Part shown: positions 45,730 through 53,405 of the stretch, piece by piece
Layout: each line of letters opens with the position of its first letter
Position numbering within the stretch: position 1 is the stretch's first letter
Assembly (NCBI RefSeq): GCF_028864635.1
Contig: NZ_CP104850.1
Location: 440,001 to 504,000 of the forward strand
Source: Cloacibacterium sp. TD35
GTDB lineage: Bacteria > Bacteroidota > Bacteroidia > Flavobacteriales > Weeksellaceae
Direction: 5' to 3'
DNA length: 64,000 nt
Notes under the pieces: model-generated
Database searches by the model: none
What the model was told of the DNA's origin: nothing
The model's input: only the letters and a program-made list of their open reading frames with translations
Program-made: the position numbers and the translations under genes

Positions 45730-45805
45730 TTTTTACTTTTAATTTAGTTCAAAAACAAATTTAATGAAATTATTCTTTCCAACCTTTATTTCTTGGAATG
45801 ATTTT

Positions 45806-47908
45806 TTACAACTTAATATTTATGCCCACCATGAAATTTCTGCCAGCTTGTGCATAATAGTAAGGCCCATCATACACAAAACCATTATTTACATACTTTT
45901 TGTCAAAAATATTATTCAGCATAAATTGTAAACTCACCTCTTGTTTTGCAATTTTAAACCCATATTGCGCATTAAAATCGGTCAAGAAGTAATCATTCAG
46001 TTGTAGTGATTTAGTTGCGGTGTTATCTAAATACTGCTTTCCAACATATTGATTACTAAGATTTAACTGTAAATTTTTAATAGGCTTATATTGAATTACC
46101 GCATTGGCAATAATATTAGGAGAGAAAGAAATATCGGTATTTCCCAGATTGGTCACGGTAGAGTTTTCTTCAATTTTGAAATCTACATTTTTATTTTGGC
46201 TCAAAGTAATATTTCCTAATAAGTTCAGTTTTTCTGAGACTTTAGCCAAAGTTCCCAATTCTAAACCTAATCTATAAGATTTTCCAGAATTAATTTTAAT
46301 GAATTCTCCCACCATATTGATTTCTCCACTCAGAACCAATTGGTTTACATAATTCATGTAATAAGCGTTTGCGGTAAAAGAAACATTACCAAAAGTTTTT
46401 TCTAAACCGACTTCAAAATCATGTAATTTTTCTGGCTTCGTATTAGGATTGGCAAATAAATCATCACGGTTGGGCTCTCTGTGAGCATGAGCGTATGAGA
46501 AAAATAATTTTCCGTTTTCTATCTGATAATTCACCCCGAATTTTGGATTAAAAAACGTCCATTTCTGGCTTAAATTTGCTCCTTCTTCTGCATTTTCATC
46601 TAAAACATACGTTTTATAGTCAATATTTCTGAGCTGTAAGTCTCCAAAAAATTCAAGTTTTTCAATTTTATAAATGGCTTTCGCAAAACCTGAAACTTCA
46701 TTTTTCAGAGCATTATTTCTGTAGTATTCACGCTCGAAAATATCAGTATACTTCACACCCGATACATTCCCAAAATGCCTTCCAAAGTATTGATTTGCGG
46801 CTACTCCGAAATTCAAATTCACATTTTCAAAATTTCCATAAAGACTAGAAACTACGCCATAAAAATCATTATCTAACCATTTTTTTCTAATAAAATCTGT
46901 TCTGGTAATGGTATTTCCATTCTCTATGATGTTTGGTAAATCATATTTAGAAAATTTAGCATCTTGCTTATAATTTTCATAGTAACCTTCTCCATGAGTA
47001 AGGTGAAAAGTAGTTTCTAGATTCCAAATTTTACCGAGTTTTTGTTCCCAAAGTAAATGATAATGGTTTTGTCGGTAATTATCGGTTTCATTATCATAAA
47101 ACCCAATAATATTCTCCCAATTAGCATCATAAATCGCTCCAGAATAATTAAATTTCGGGTTAGATTCATAGGTAGACTTATCAATTCCATTCCAGGCCTG
47201 ATAAGTTTTTTCTTTCCCTCCGAAAGTTAAAAATCTCAGTTTCGTATTGCCTTTTTCAAACAGTGCATTGATATTGTAAGAATTTAATTTTGAAAAGGCT
47301 CTATCGATATAACCATCTGAATTTATGATAGAATACCTTGCCGAAACCGAAAATAAATCGTTCAAAAACTTTCCTGTTCCTGCTTCAAAGGAATGTTTAA
47401 AGGTATTAAAACTTCCTGCGCTTTGATTGGTCAAAAAATAAGGTTTCTCCTCTGGATTTTTGGTCAAAATATTCACACTTGCCCCAAAACTTGCTACACC
47501 GTTGCTAGAAGTTCCTACTCCTCTCTGGATTACAATCTGCGATGCAGAACTTGCCATGTCTGGAATATTCACAAAAAAAGTTCCCTGACTTTCTGAATCA
47601 TTGTACGGAACACCATTCAGCATTACATTAATACTTGTCCCTGCGCTTCCTCTAATTCTGAAACCAGTGTAACCCACTCCGTTTCCTGCATCAGAAGTTG
47701 CAACTACAGACATTTGATTTTTGAGCAAAATAGGCAAATCTTGACCTAGATTTTTAGCTCCTAAATCTTTTTGTACGTTAATAATTTCTTTGGAAACCGG
47801 TAGCCTTTTTGTAAAGCTAACCTCTTGAATTTCTTTTACTTGCACAGTATCTACTTGTGCAGAGAGAACAGAGCTCATTCCTAGCCCTAAAATAATAAAT
47901 CCTTTCAT
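45806..47908 (-). CDS. TonB-dependent receptor, predicted thiamine uptake
   Basis: About 700 residues: signal peptide (MKGFIILGLGMSSVLSAQ), a plug domain (LPILLKNQMSVVATSDAGNG, RIRGSAGTSINVMLNGVPYN) and a 22-strand barrel ending in the typical aromatic strand (YYYAQAGRNFMVGINIKL). No N-terminal CarboxypepD_reg domain. The start at 47908 gives a proper signal peptide. A TPP riboswitch precedes it, so the substrate is likely thiamine or a phosphate or precursor of it. No inner-membrane transporter lies next to it. Confidence 0.93.
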   Translation of the reverse strand: MKGFIILGLGMSSVLSAQVDTVQVKEIQEVSFTKRLPVSKEIINVQKDLGAKNLGQDLPILLKNQMSVVATSDAGNGVGYTGFRIRGSAGTSINVMLNGVPYNDSESQGTFFVNIPDMASSASQIVIQRGVGTSSNGVASFGASVNILTKNPEEKPYFLTNQSAGSFNTFKHSFEAGTGKFLNDLFSVSARYSIINSDGYIDRAFSKLNSYNINALFEKGNTKLRFLTFGGKEKTYQAWNGIDKSTYESNPKFNYSGAIYDANWENIIGFYDNETDNYRQNHYHLLWEQKLGKIWNLETTFHLTHGEGYYENYKQDAKFSKYDLPNIIENGNTITRTDFIRKKWLDNDFYGVVSSLYGNFENVNLNFGVAANQYFGRHFGNVSGVKYTDIFEREYYRNNALKNEVSGFAKAIYKIEKLEFFGDLQLRNIDYKTYVLDENAEEGANLSQKWTFFNPKFGVNYQIENGKLFFSYAHAHREPNRDDLFANPNTKPEKLHDFEVGLEKTFGNVSFTANAYYMNYVNQLVLSGEINMVGEFIKINSGKSYRLGLELGTLAKVSEKLNLLGNITLSQNKNVDFKIEENSTVTNLGNTDISFSPNIIANAVIQYKPIKNLQLNLSNQYVGKQYLDNTATKSLQLNDYFLTDFNAQYGFKIAKQEVSLQFMLNNIFDKKYVNNGFVYDGPYYYAQAGRNFMVGINIKL

Positions 47909-47968
47909 TCTGATGTTGTAAAAAATTAAACAAATCGAATAAAAGGATGCCACGTGCGAAAAATACAT

Positions 47969-48050
47969 CAAAGACGTTTCCATAAACAGCATTACCTGTT
48001 CTATGTTCTTTGGGTATAATCTCAGCTTTTTACAGCACCCCTTTTTCTTG
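47969..48050 (-). promoter_or_regulatory. TPP riboswitch (THI element)
   Basis: The minus strand reads GGGGTGC...GCTGAGATTATACCC...GAACA...GAACAGGTAATGCTG...GGAAA, the conserved core of thiamine-pyrophosphate riboswitches; outer arms CAAGA and TCTTTG form P1. Downstream, GCATCC (about 47944-47949) could pair with GGTAATGC in an alternative fold. Confidence 0.93.
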
Positions 48051-48054
48051 AGTG

Positions 48055-48062
48055 CAAATGTA
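48055..48062 (-). promoter_or_regulatory. -7 box before the TPP riboswitch
   Basis: TACATTTG on the minus strand; the riboswitch begins at about the expected transcription start. Confidence 0.7.
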
Positions 48063-48070
48063 TAAAATTT

Positions 48071-48439
48071 TTATAAATTTCTAAAAATACCGAAAAGAAT
48101 TACGATGATGAACAAAATTAGTATTGTTTTCTTACCGATGAGAAACTGTCTCAACTTAGCATATTTCTCTTGATGAAAACTGGTAAAGAAAATCAAAGAA
48201 AAATAAGGAATTCCGAATAACACAAGTGCATTTTGATGAAACGCTTCTCGGAAATTCAAATGTAAAACCTCGTAAAATGCCCTTTGTGAACCGCAGCCTG
48301 AACACTGGTAACCTGTAATTTCATAAATATAACAAGGCAAAAAACAAGAAGGATTCTGAGCGGGATTAAAAACAAAGAAATATCCTACTAGCAATAGAAT
48401 TAAGCACACTGAAAGCCAAAAAGTTATCTTTTTTGTCAT
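48071..48439 (-). CDS. DUF2752 membrane protein
   Basis: A 122-residue protein with three TM helices. The loop motif TGYQCSGCGSQRAFYEVLHLN (CxxCGxxRA) is the DUF2752 signature. Its function is not known. The -7 box TATCTTTG lies only 4 nt before the ATG, so this mRNA may lack a leader. It is divergent from aconitase. Confidence 0.88.
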   Translation of the reverse strand: MTKKITFWLSVCLILLLVGYFFVFNPAQNPSCFLPCYIYEITGYQCSGCGSQRAFYEVLHLNFREAFHQNALVLFGIPYFSLIFFTSFHQEKYAKLRQFLIGKKTILILFIIVILFGIFRNL

Positions 48440-48443
48440 GAAA

Positions 48444-48451
48444 CAAAGATA
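48444..48451 (-). promoter_or_regulatory. -7 box of the DUF2752 gene
   Basis: TATCTTTG, 4 nt before the ATG. Confidence 0.55.
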
Positions 48452-48543
48452 AGTTTTATTAATTTCTGAATCAAAATAGATTTATCACATAACTTTTATC
48501 AAGAAAACCTTTGATTTTTTCTAATAAAAAACTAAAATTTTTG

Positions 48544-48551
48544 TAAATTTG
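48544..48551 (+). promoter_or_regulatory. Aconitase -7 box
   Basis: TAAATTTG, 41 nt before the aconitase ATG. Confidence 0.65.
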
Positions 48552-48592
48552 GGCAACTTATAATATAATCACTAATTTTAAATTTTGAGGAT

Positions 48593-50866
48593 ATGATTTT
48601 TGACCTTGATATGATCAAAAAAGTGTACGAGCGCTACCCTGAAAGAATTGCTGCGGCAAGACAAGTAGTACAAAAACCTCTTACACTTTCAGAAAAAATT
48701 CTTTACGCTCACCTTTGGCAAGGTAGCGCAACAGAAGCTTACGAAAGAGGAAACTCTTATGTAGATTTCGCTCCAGATAGAGTAGCAATGCAAGATGCAA
48801 CTGCGCAAATGGCACTTTTACAATTTATGCAAGCTGGTAAAACAAAGGTTGCAGTTCCTTCTACAGCTCACGCAGATCACTTAATTCAAGCAAAAATTGG
48901 TGCTGATAAAGATTTACAAGAAGGTCTTAATAAAAATAATGAAGTTTTTAACTTCTTAAGCTCTGTTTGTGATAAATACGGAATTGGTTTCTGGAAACCA
49001 GGCGCTGGTATTATTCACCAAGTAGTTTTAGAAAATTATGCTTTCCCTGGTGGAATGATGATTGGTACCGACTCTCACACAGTAAACGCAGGTGGTTTAG
49101 GAATGGTAGCCATCGGAGTTGGTGGAGCTGATGCTGTTGACGTAATGGCTGGTATGGCTTGGGAACTTAAAATGCCTAAACTAATCGGTGTAAAATTAAC
49201 AGGAAAACTAAACGGATGGGCTTCTGCTAAAGATGTTATCCTAAAAGTTGCAGGTATCCTTACTGTAAAAGGTGGAACTGGTGCAATTGTAGAATATTTC
49301 GGAGAAGGAGCTGTATCTCTTTCTGCTACTGGTAAAGGTACTATCTGTAACATGGGTGCAGAAATTGGTGCTACCACGTCTACTTTCGGTTATGATGATT
49401 CTATGAGAAGATATCTTGCTGCAACAGGAAGACAAGAAGTAGTAGATGCTGCCGATAAAATTGCTGAACACTTAACTGGTGATGCTGAAGTGTACGCAGA
49501 GCCAGAAAAATATTTCGATCAAGTAATTGAAATTAATCTTTCTGAGTTAACTCCACACCTTAATGGGCCTTTCACTCCAGACTTAGCAACTCCAGTAGCT
49601 GAAATGAAAGAAAAAGCGCTTGCTAATGATTGGCCACTTGATATTGAATGGGCTTTAATTGGTTCTTGTACCAACTCATCATACGAAGATTTATCAAGAG
49701 CAGCTTCTATTGTAGAAGACGCTGTAGCTAAAGGTGTAAAACCAAAAGCTATTTTAGGAATTAACCCAGGTTCTGAACAGGTAAGATATACTGCAGAAAG
49801 AGATGGCCTGATTGATACTTTCAAAAAATTTGAAAACTCTAGAATCTTTACCAACGCTTGTGGACCATGTATCGGACAATGGGACAGAGAAGGCGCTGAA
49901 AAACAAGAGAAAAACTCTATCATTCACTCTTTCAACAGAAACTTTGCAAAAAGAGCTGATGGAAACCCAAATACTCACGCTTTCGTAGCTTCTCCTGAGA
50001 TGGTAGCTGCTGTAGCAATTTCTGGTAGATTAGATTTTAACCCAATTACAGATACATTAACCAACCAAAATGGTGAGCAAGTAAAACTAGATGAACCTAA
50101 AGGTTCTGAACTTCCAGCAAAAGGATTTGACGTAGAAGATAATGGCTACCAAGCTCCTGCGGAAGACGGTTCTGCTGTTCAAGTAATTGTTTCTCCTACT
50201 TCAGACAGATTACAATTATTAGAACCTTTCTCTCCTTGGGATGGTAAAAATATTACAGGCGCTAAACTTCTCATCAAAGCTGAAGGAAAATGTACTACTG
50301 ACCACATTTCTATGGCTGGTCCTTGGTTGAAATATAGAGGTCACTTAGATAATATTTCTAACAACATGTTAATCGGTGCTGTAAACTTCTTTAACAAAGA
50401 AACTAACAGAGTTAAAAACCAATTAACTGGAGAATACGGTGAAGTTCCTGCAGTACAAAGAGCTTATAAATCAGCAGGCGTTCCTTCAATTGTAGTAGGA
50501 GACCAAAACTACGGAGAAGGCTCTTCTAGAGAACACGCTGCAATGGAGCCAAGACATCTTGGTGTAAAAGCAGTTTTAGTAAAATCTTTTGCGAGAATCC
50601 ACGAAACCAACCTTAAGAAACAAGGTATGCTTGCATTAACTTTTGTAAATGCTGAGGATTATGATAAAATCCAAGAAGATGATACTTTTGATTTCTTGAA
50701 TCTGGAAGGTTTCGCGCCTAATACCCCACTTCAAATTCAGATTACTCACAAAGATGGGACTACTGAAACCATCTTAGCAAACCATACTTATAACGAACAA
50801 CAAATTGGTTGGTTTAAAGCTGGTTCTGCACTTAATCTAATTGCTGAAGAAGCTAAAAAAGCATAA
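48593..50866 (+). CDS. acnA: Aconitate hydratase, mitochondrial-type
   Basis: A 757-residue TCA-cycle enzyme converting citrate to isocitrate with a 4Fe-4S cluster. Cluster Cys are seen in [10 protein letters not shown] (about residue 357) and [12 protein letters not shown] (about 423-426). Domain 4 contains [17 protein letters not shown]. The sequence is closer to mitochondrial aconitase than to E. coli AcnA/AcnB, which is usual for Bacteroidetes. It is a single-gene unit with a bidirectional terminator. Confidence 0.96.
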   Translation: MIFDLDMIKKVYERYPERIAAARQVVQKPLTLSEKILYAHLWQGSATEAYERGNSYVDFAPDRVAMQDATAQMALLQFMQAGKTKVAVPSTAHADHLIQAKIGADKDLQEGLNKNNEVFNFLSSVCDKYGIGFWKPGAGIIHQVVLENYAFPGGMMIGTDSHTVNAGGLGMVAIGVGGADAVDVMAGMAWELKMPKLIGVKLTGKLNGWASAKDVILKVAGILTVKGGTGAIVEYFGEGAVSLSATGKGTICNMGAEIGATTSTFGYDDSMRRYLAATGRQEVVDAADKIAEHLTGDAEVYAEPEKYFDQVIEINLSELTPHLNGPFTPDLATPVAEMKEKALANDWPLDIEWALIGSCTNSSYEDLSRAASIVEDAVAKGVKPKAILGINPGSEQVRYTAERDGLIDTFKKFENSRIFTNACGPCIGQWDREGAEKQEKNSIIHSFNRNFAKRADGNPNTHAFVASPEMVAAVAISGRLDFNPITDTLTNQNGEQVKLDEPKGSELPAKGFDVEDNGYQAPAEDGSAVQVIVSPTSDRLQLLEPFSPWDGKNITGAKLLIKAEGKCTTDHISMAGPWLKYRGHLDNISNNMLIGAVNFFNKETNRVKNQLTGEYGEVPAVQRAYKSAGVPSIVVGDQNYGEGSSREHAAMEPRHLGVKAVLVKSFARIHETNLKKQGMLALTFVNAEDYDKIQEDDTFDFLNLEGFAPNTPLQIQITHKDGTTETILANHTYNEQQIGWFKAGSALNLIAEEAKKA

Positions 50867-50885
50867 GCTTTTTTTCATAAATACT

Positions 50886-50917
50886 AAAAAACCACTCGAA
50901 AATTCGGGTGGTTTTTA
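50886..50917. terminator. Bidirectional terminator after aconitase
   Basis: AAAAACCACTCG / GGGTGGTTTTTA stem between convergent genes, A- and T-flanked. Confidence 0.88.
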
Positions 50918-50943
50918 TTTTGTAATATTTTGATTTATAAAAA

Positions 50944-51648
50944 TTAAACATTTTCTTCGCAAGCGCGCCAAACGGCATCATTCTGAGGAACTGGCGCTGT
51001 AATTTCAATATTTTCTTTCGTTACAGGATGTATAAATTCTAATTTTCTGGCATGTAAATGAATACCTCCATCAGGATTAGAACGTGGCGAACCGTATTTT
51101 AAATCGCCTTTTATGGGCGTGCCGTTTTTAGAAAGCTGCGCTCTGATTTGGTGATGTCTTCCTGTTTCCAAATCAATCTCAAGGAGAAGATAATTGTCTA
51201 AAGATTTAACAATATTATAAGTAAGAATCGCTTCTTTTGCACCTTCAGTTGGTTTTGGGAAAACAATTGCTTTGTTATTTTTTTCATTTTTTTTGAGATA
51301 ATGAACCAATCTTTGAGAAGGCGGAATAATTTCCTTGGCTACAACTGCCCAATATGTTTTCTTAATCTCACGGTTTTTTACCATTTGCGTAAGACGAGAA
51401 AGTGCTTTAGAAGTTTTGGCATAAATAACCAAACCAGAAGTAGGCCTATCTATTCTATGAACCAAACCTAGAAAAACATTTCCTGGTTTATTATCTCTTA
51501 TTTTAATGTGATTTTTGATAGAATCTAGCAGAGATTCGTCGCCAGTTTTATCACCTTGAACCAATTGTCCAACTTTTTTATTGATGATTAAAAGGTGGTT
51601 GTCTTCATAGATGATTTGAGAAGATATATCTGAATTTATTTTTTGCAT
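50944..51648 (-). CDS. RluA-family pseudouridine synthase
   Basis: A 234-residue enzyme of the RluA/RluC/RluD family without an S4 domain. The catalytic Asp is in GLVHRIDRPTSGLVIYAKT; HQIRAQLSKNGTPIKGD and the C-terminal IHLHARKLEFIHP are also family marks. It isomerises uridine in rRNA or tRNA; the target is not known. Its promoter lies inside the panB terminator region. Confidence 0.93.
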   Translation of the reverse strand: MQKINSDISSQIIYEDNHLLIINKKVGQLVQGDKTGDESLLDSIKNHIKIRDNKPGNVFLGLVHRIDRPTSGLVIYAKTSKALSRLTQMVKNREIKKTYWAVVAKEIIPPSQRLVHYLKKNEKNNKAIVFPKPTEGAKEAILTYNIVKSLDNYLLLEIDLETGRHHQIRAQLSKNGTPIKGDLKYGSPRSNPDGGIHLHARKLEFIHPVTKENIEITAPVPQNDAVWRACEENV

Positions 51649-51664
51649 TTTCTATAGGAAAGTG

Positions 51665-51695
51665 CAAAGTTAGGAAATAAAAAAAGTTGAACAAA
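51665..51695 (-). promoter_or_regulatory. Promoter of the pseudouridine synthase gene
   Basis: TTTG (51692-51695), 19-nt spacer, TAACTTTG (51665-51672). The -33 sits in the loop of the panB terminator. Confidence 0.7.
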
Positions 51696-51708
51696 AAACT
51701 CAACTTTT
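51682..51708 (-). terminator. panB terminator
   Basis: Minus-strand stem AAAAGTTGA / TCAACTTTT with a T-run. Confidence 0.8.
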
Positions 51709-51714
51709 ATTTAC

Positions 51715-52530
51715 CTAGTAACTTTCGTTCTTATTCGGGAAGGAAACATCTTTTACATCTTTTACATACTGCGAAACTGCTCCTGTAATTTCTGTATAAA
51801 GGTCTAAATATCTTCTTAAAAATTTCGGAGAAAATCCTTTATTCATCCCTACCATATCATGATAAACCAGAACTTGACCGTCACAATCTGGACCAGCTCC
51901 AATTCCTATAGTTGGGATAGAAACGCTCTCCGAAACTTTTTTTGCTAATTCAGCAGGTATTTTTTCTAAAACTAATGAAAAACACCCTAGTTCTTCCAAA
52001 ATTTTAGCATCTCTTATTAGTTTTTCGGCTTCTGCATCTTCTTTAGCACGTACTTTATAAGTTCCAAACTGATAAATAGATTGCGGCGTAAGTCCAAGAT
52101 GTCCCATTACAGGAATCCCTGCATTGATTAGTCTAGAAACAGAATCTGCAATTTCCTCACCTCCTTCTATTTTTATAGCGTGAGCTCCAGATTCTTTCAT
52201 CATTCTTACACCAGACTCCAACGCTTTTTGCGGGTCTGACTGATACGTTCCGAATGGTAAATCTGCAACTACTAATGCTCTATCTACTCCTCTCACTACG
52301 CACTGAGCGTGATAAATCATTTGATCTAAAGTAATAGGCAAAGTAGTTTCGTGACCTGCCATTACATTCGCCGCCGAATCTCCTATTAAAATAGCATCTA
52401 CTCCACCTGCATCTACCATTTTGGCAGTGGTATAATCATATGCGGTAAGCATTGTGATTTTTTCCTTATCGAATTTCATTTTTCGTAAGGTTTCGGTTGT
52501 TACTTTTTTAATTTCGGAATGTACTGACAT
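51715..52530 (-). CDS. panB: Ketopantoate hydroxymethyltransferase
   Basis: A 271-residue TIM-barrel enzyme that adds a hydroxymethyl group to alpha-ketoisovalerate, the first step to pantothenate and CoA. Marks are MLTAYDYTTAKMVDAGGVDA with IGDSAANV, VVADLPFGTYQ, AHAIKIEGG, and GHLGLTPQS. The length is normal (about 264-275). Downstream pan genes are not in the window. Confidence 0.96.
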   Translation of the reverse strand: MSVHSEIKKVTTETLRKMKFDKEKITMLTAYDYTTAKMVDAGGVDAILIGDSAANVMAGHETTLPITLDQMIYHAQCVVRGVDRALVVADLPFGTYQSDPQKALESGVRMMKESGAHAIKIEGGEEIADSVSRLINAGIPVMGHLGLTPQSIYQFGTYKVRAKEDAEAEKLIRDAKILEELGCFSLVLEKIPAELAKKVSESVSIPTIGIGAGPDCDGQVLVYHDMVGMNKGFSPKFLRRYLDLYTEITGAVSQYVKDVKDVSFPNKNESY

Positions 52531-52557
52531 GGGAATAAATTTTAAAGAGTAAAAGTA

Positions 52558-52585
52558 TAAAAAAATGCCGACTCGCGGTCGACAT
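52558..52585 (-). terminator. Terminator of the Crp-like regulator
   Basis: ATGTCGAC / GTCGGCAT stem (one G-U), 5-nt loop and a run of T on the minus strand, between the regulator gene and panB. Confidence 0.85.
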
Positions 52586-52594
52586 TTTTAATTT

Positions 52595-53308
52595 TTATAA
52601 AACTACGTGTCCTAATTTTCTTAGTTTTTCGTGGTTTAAGATTTTTAAGTTTCTTCCTTCCACTTCTATGTAGTTGTCTTGTTTAAATTCTGAGATTAAT
52701 CTGATGGCACTTTCTGTAGCAGTTCCGATTAAGTTAGCAATTTCTTCTCTTGTTAAAGAAATTTTGATAAAACCTTCTGGGTCTGTTCCTAATTTCTGCT
52801 CTAGAAGAAGAAGTACTTCTGCTAATCTTTCTCTTACTGTTTTTTGAGCCAAGAAAGTTACCGTATTAGAACTTTCGCCCAATTCGAAAGAGATTTTCTG
52901 AAGCATTGCAAAAGACAATTGAGGGTCTACTTCTAGCAAATGAAGAAATACATCTGCAGGAATATAAGTAGCTTGTAAATCGCTCATCGCTTCAGCAGTA
53001 GCTTGATAAGCTTCACCAATTAATAGCGCTCTGTAACCAATAATATCACCTTCTTTGATGAATCTTAAGATTTGTTCTTTTCTATTAAAACCTAGTTTAT
53101 AAAGTTTTGCTGTACCACTTTCTATAAAAAAAACACCTTCTACATTTCTTCCTTCCTCGAAAAGAGATTCTCCTTTGTTAAAGAAAAGAGTTTGCTTAGC
53201 ATTGATATATTTAGTGTAATCTTCTTTAGATAGAATTTCCTTAAAAGCCTTGTCATTAAAAACACTTAGAAACTTGTTTTCAATAAAAATTTGTTTTTCT
53301 AAAGACAT
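52595..53308 (-). CDS. Crp/Fnr-family regulator
   Basis: A 237-residue transcription factor: cyclic-nucleotide-binding-like beta roll at about residues 30-140 (GESLFEEGRNVEGVFFIESG), a dimer helix, and a winged HTH at about 165-225 (SLTREEIANLIGTATESAIR). There are no Cys residues at all, so it cannot hold an Fe-S cluster like Fnr. The cAMP-contact Arg-Ser of Crp is not evident either. It is divergent from the cbb3 oxidase locus, so oxygen- or redox-related control is likely by context. Confidence 0.9.
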   Translation of the reverse strand: MSLEKQIFIENKFLSVFNDKAFKEILSKEDYTKYINAKQTLFFNKGESLFEEGRNVEGVFFIESGTAKLYKLGFNRKEQILRFIKEGDIIGYRALLIGEAYQATAEAMSDLQATYIPADVFLHLLEVDPQLSFAMLQKISFELGESSNTVTFLAQKTVRERLAEVLLLLEQKLGTDPEGFIKISLTREEIANLIGTATESAIRLISEFKQDNYIEVEGRNLKILNHEKLRKLGHVVL

Positions 53309-53321
53309 AGATGAATTTTTA

Positions 53322-53333
53322 TGATTTTCGTCA
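53322..53333. promoter_or_regulatory. Candidate Crp-family operator in the shared promoter region
   Basis: TGA-TTTTCG-TCA has the half-site spacing of Crp-family sites (TGTGA-N6-TCACA). It lies just past the regulator's own -7 box, where it could repress, and about 66 nt before the predicted ccoI start, where it could activate. Confidence 0.45.
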
Positions 53334-53334
53334 G

Positions 53335-53342
53335 CAAAATTA
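53335..53342 (-). promoter_or_regulatory. -7 box of the Crp-like gene
   Basis: TAATTTTG on the minus strand, 26 nt before the ATG. Confidence 0.55.
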
Positions 53343-53379
53343 TCATTTTTTTCTTATTAATCATAAAGAATTTTTGTAT

Positions 53380-53387
53380 TATTTTTG
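53380..53387 (+). promoter_or_regulatory. -7 box of ccoI
   Basis: TATTTTTG, 18 nt before the ccoI ATG. Confidence 0.6.
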
Positions 53388-53405
53388 CACATTTAACAAA
53401 AGCAG

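Noticed and set aside
48490-48520. ATCAA...TTGAT repeat before aconitase as an Fnr site
   Set aside because: The arms are in the wrong orientation and spacing for TTGAT-N4-ATCAA.
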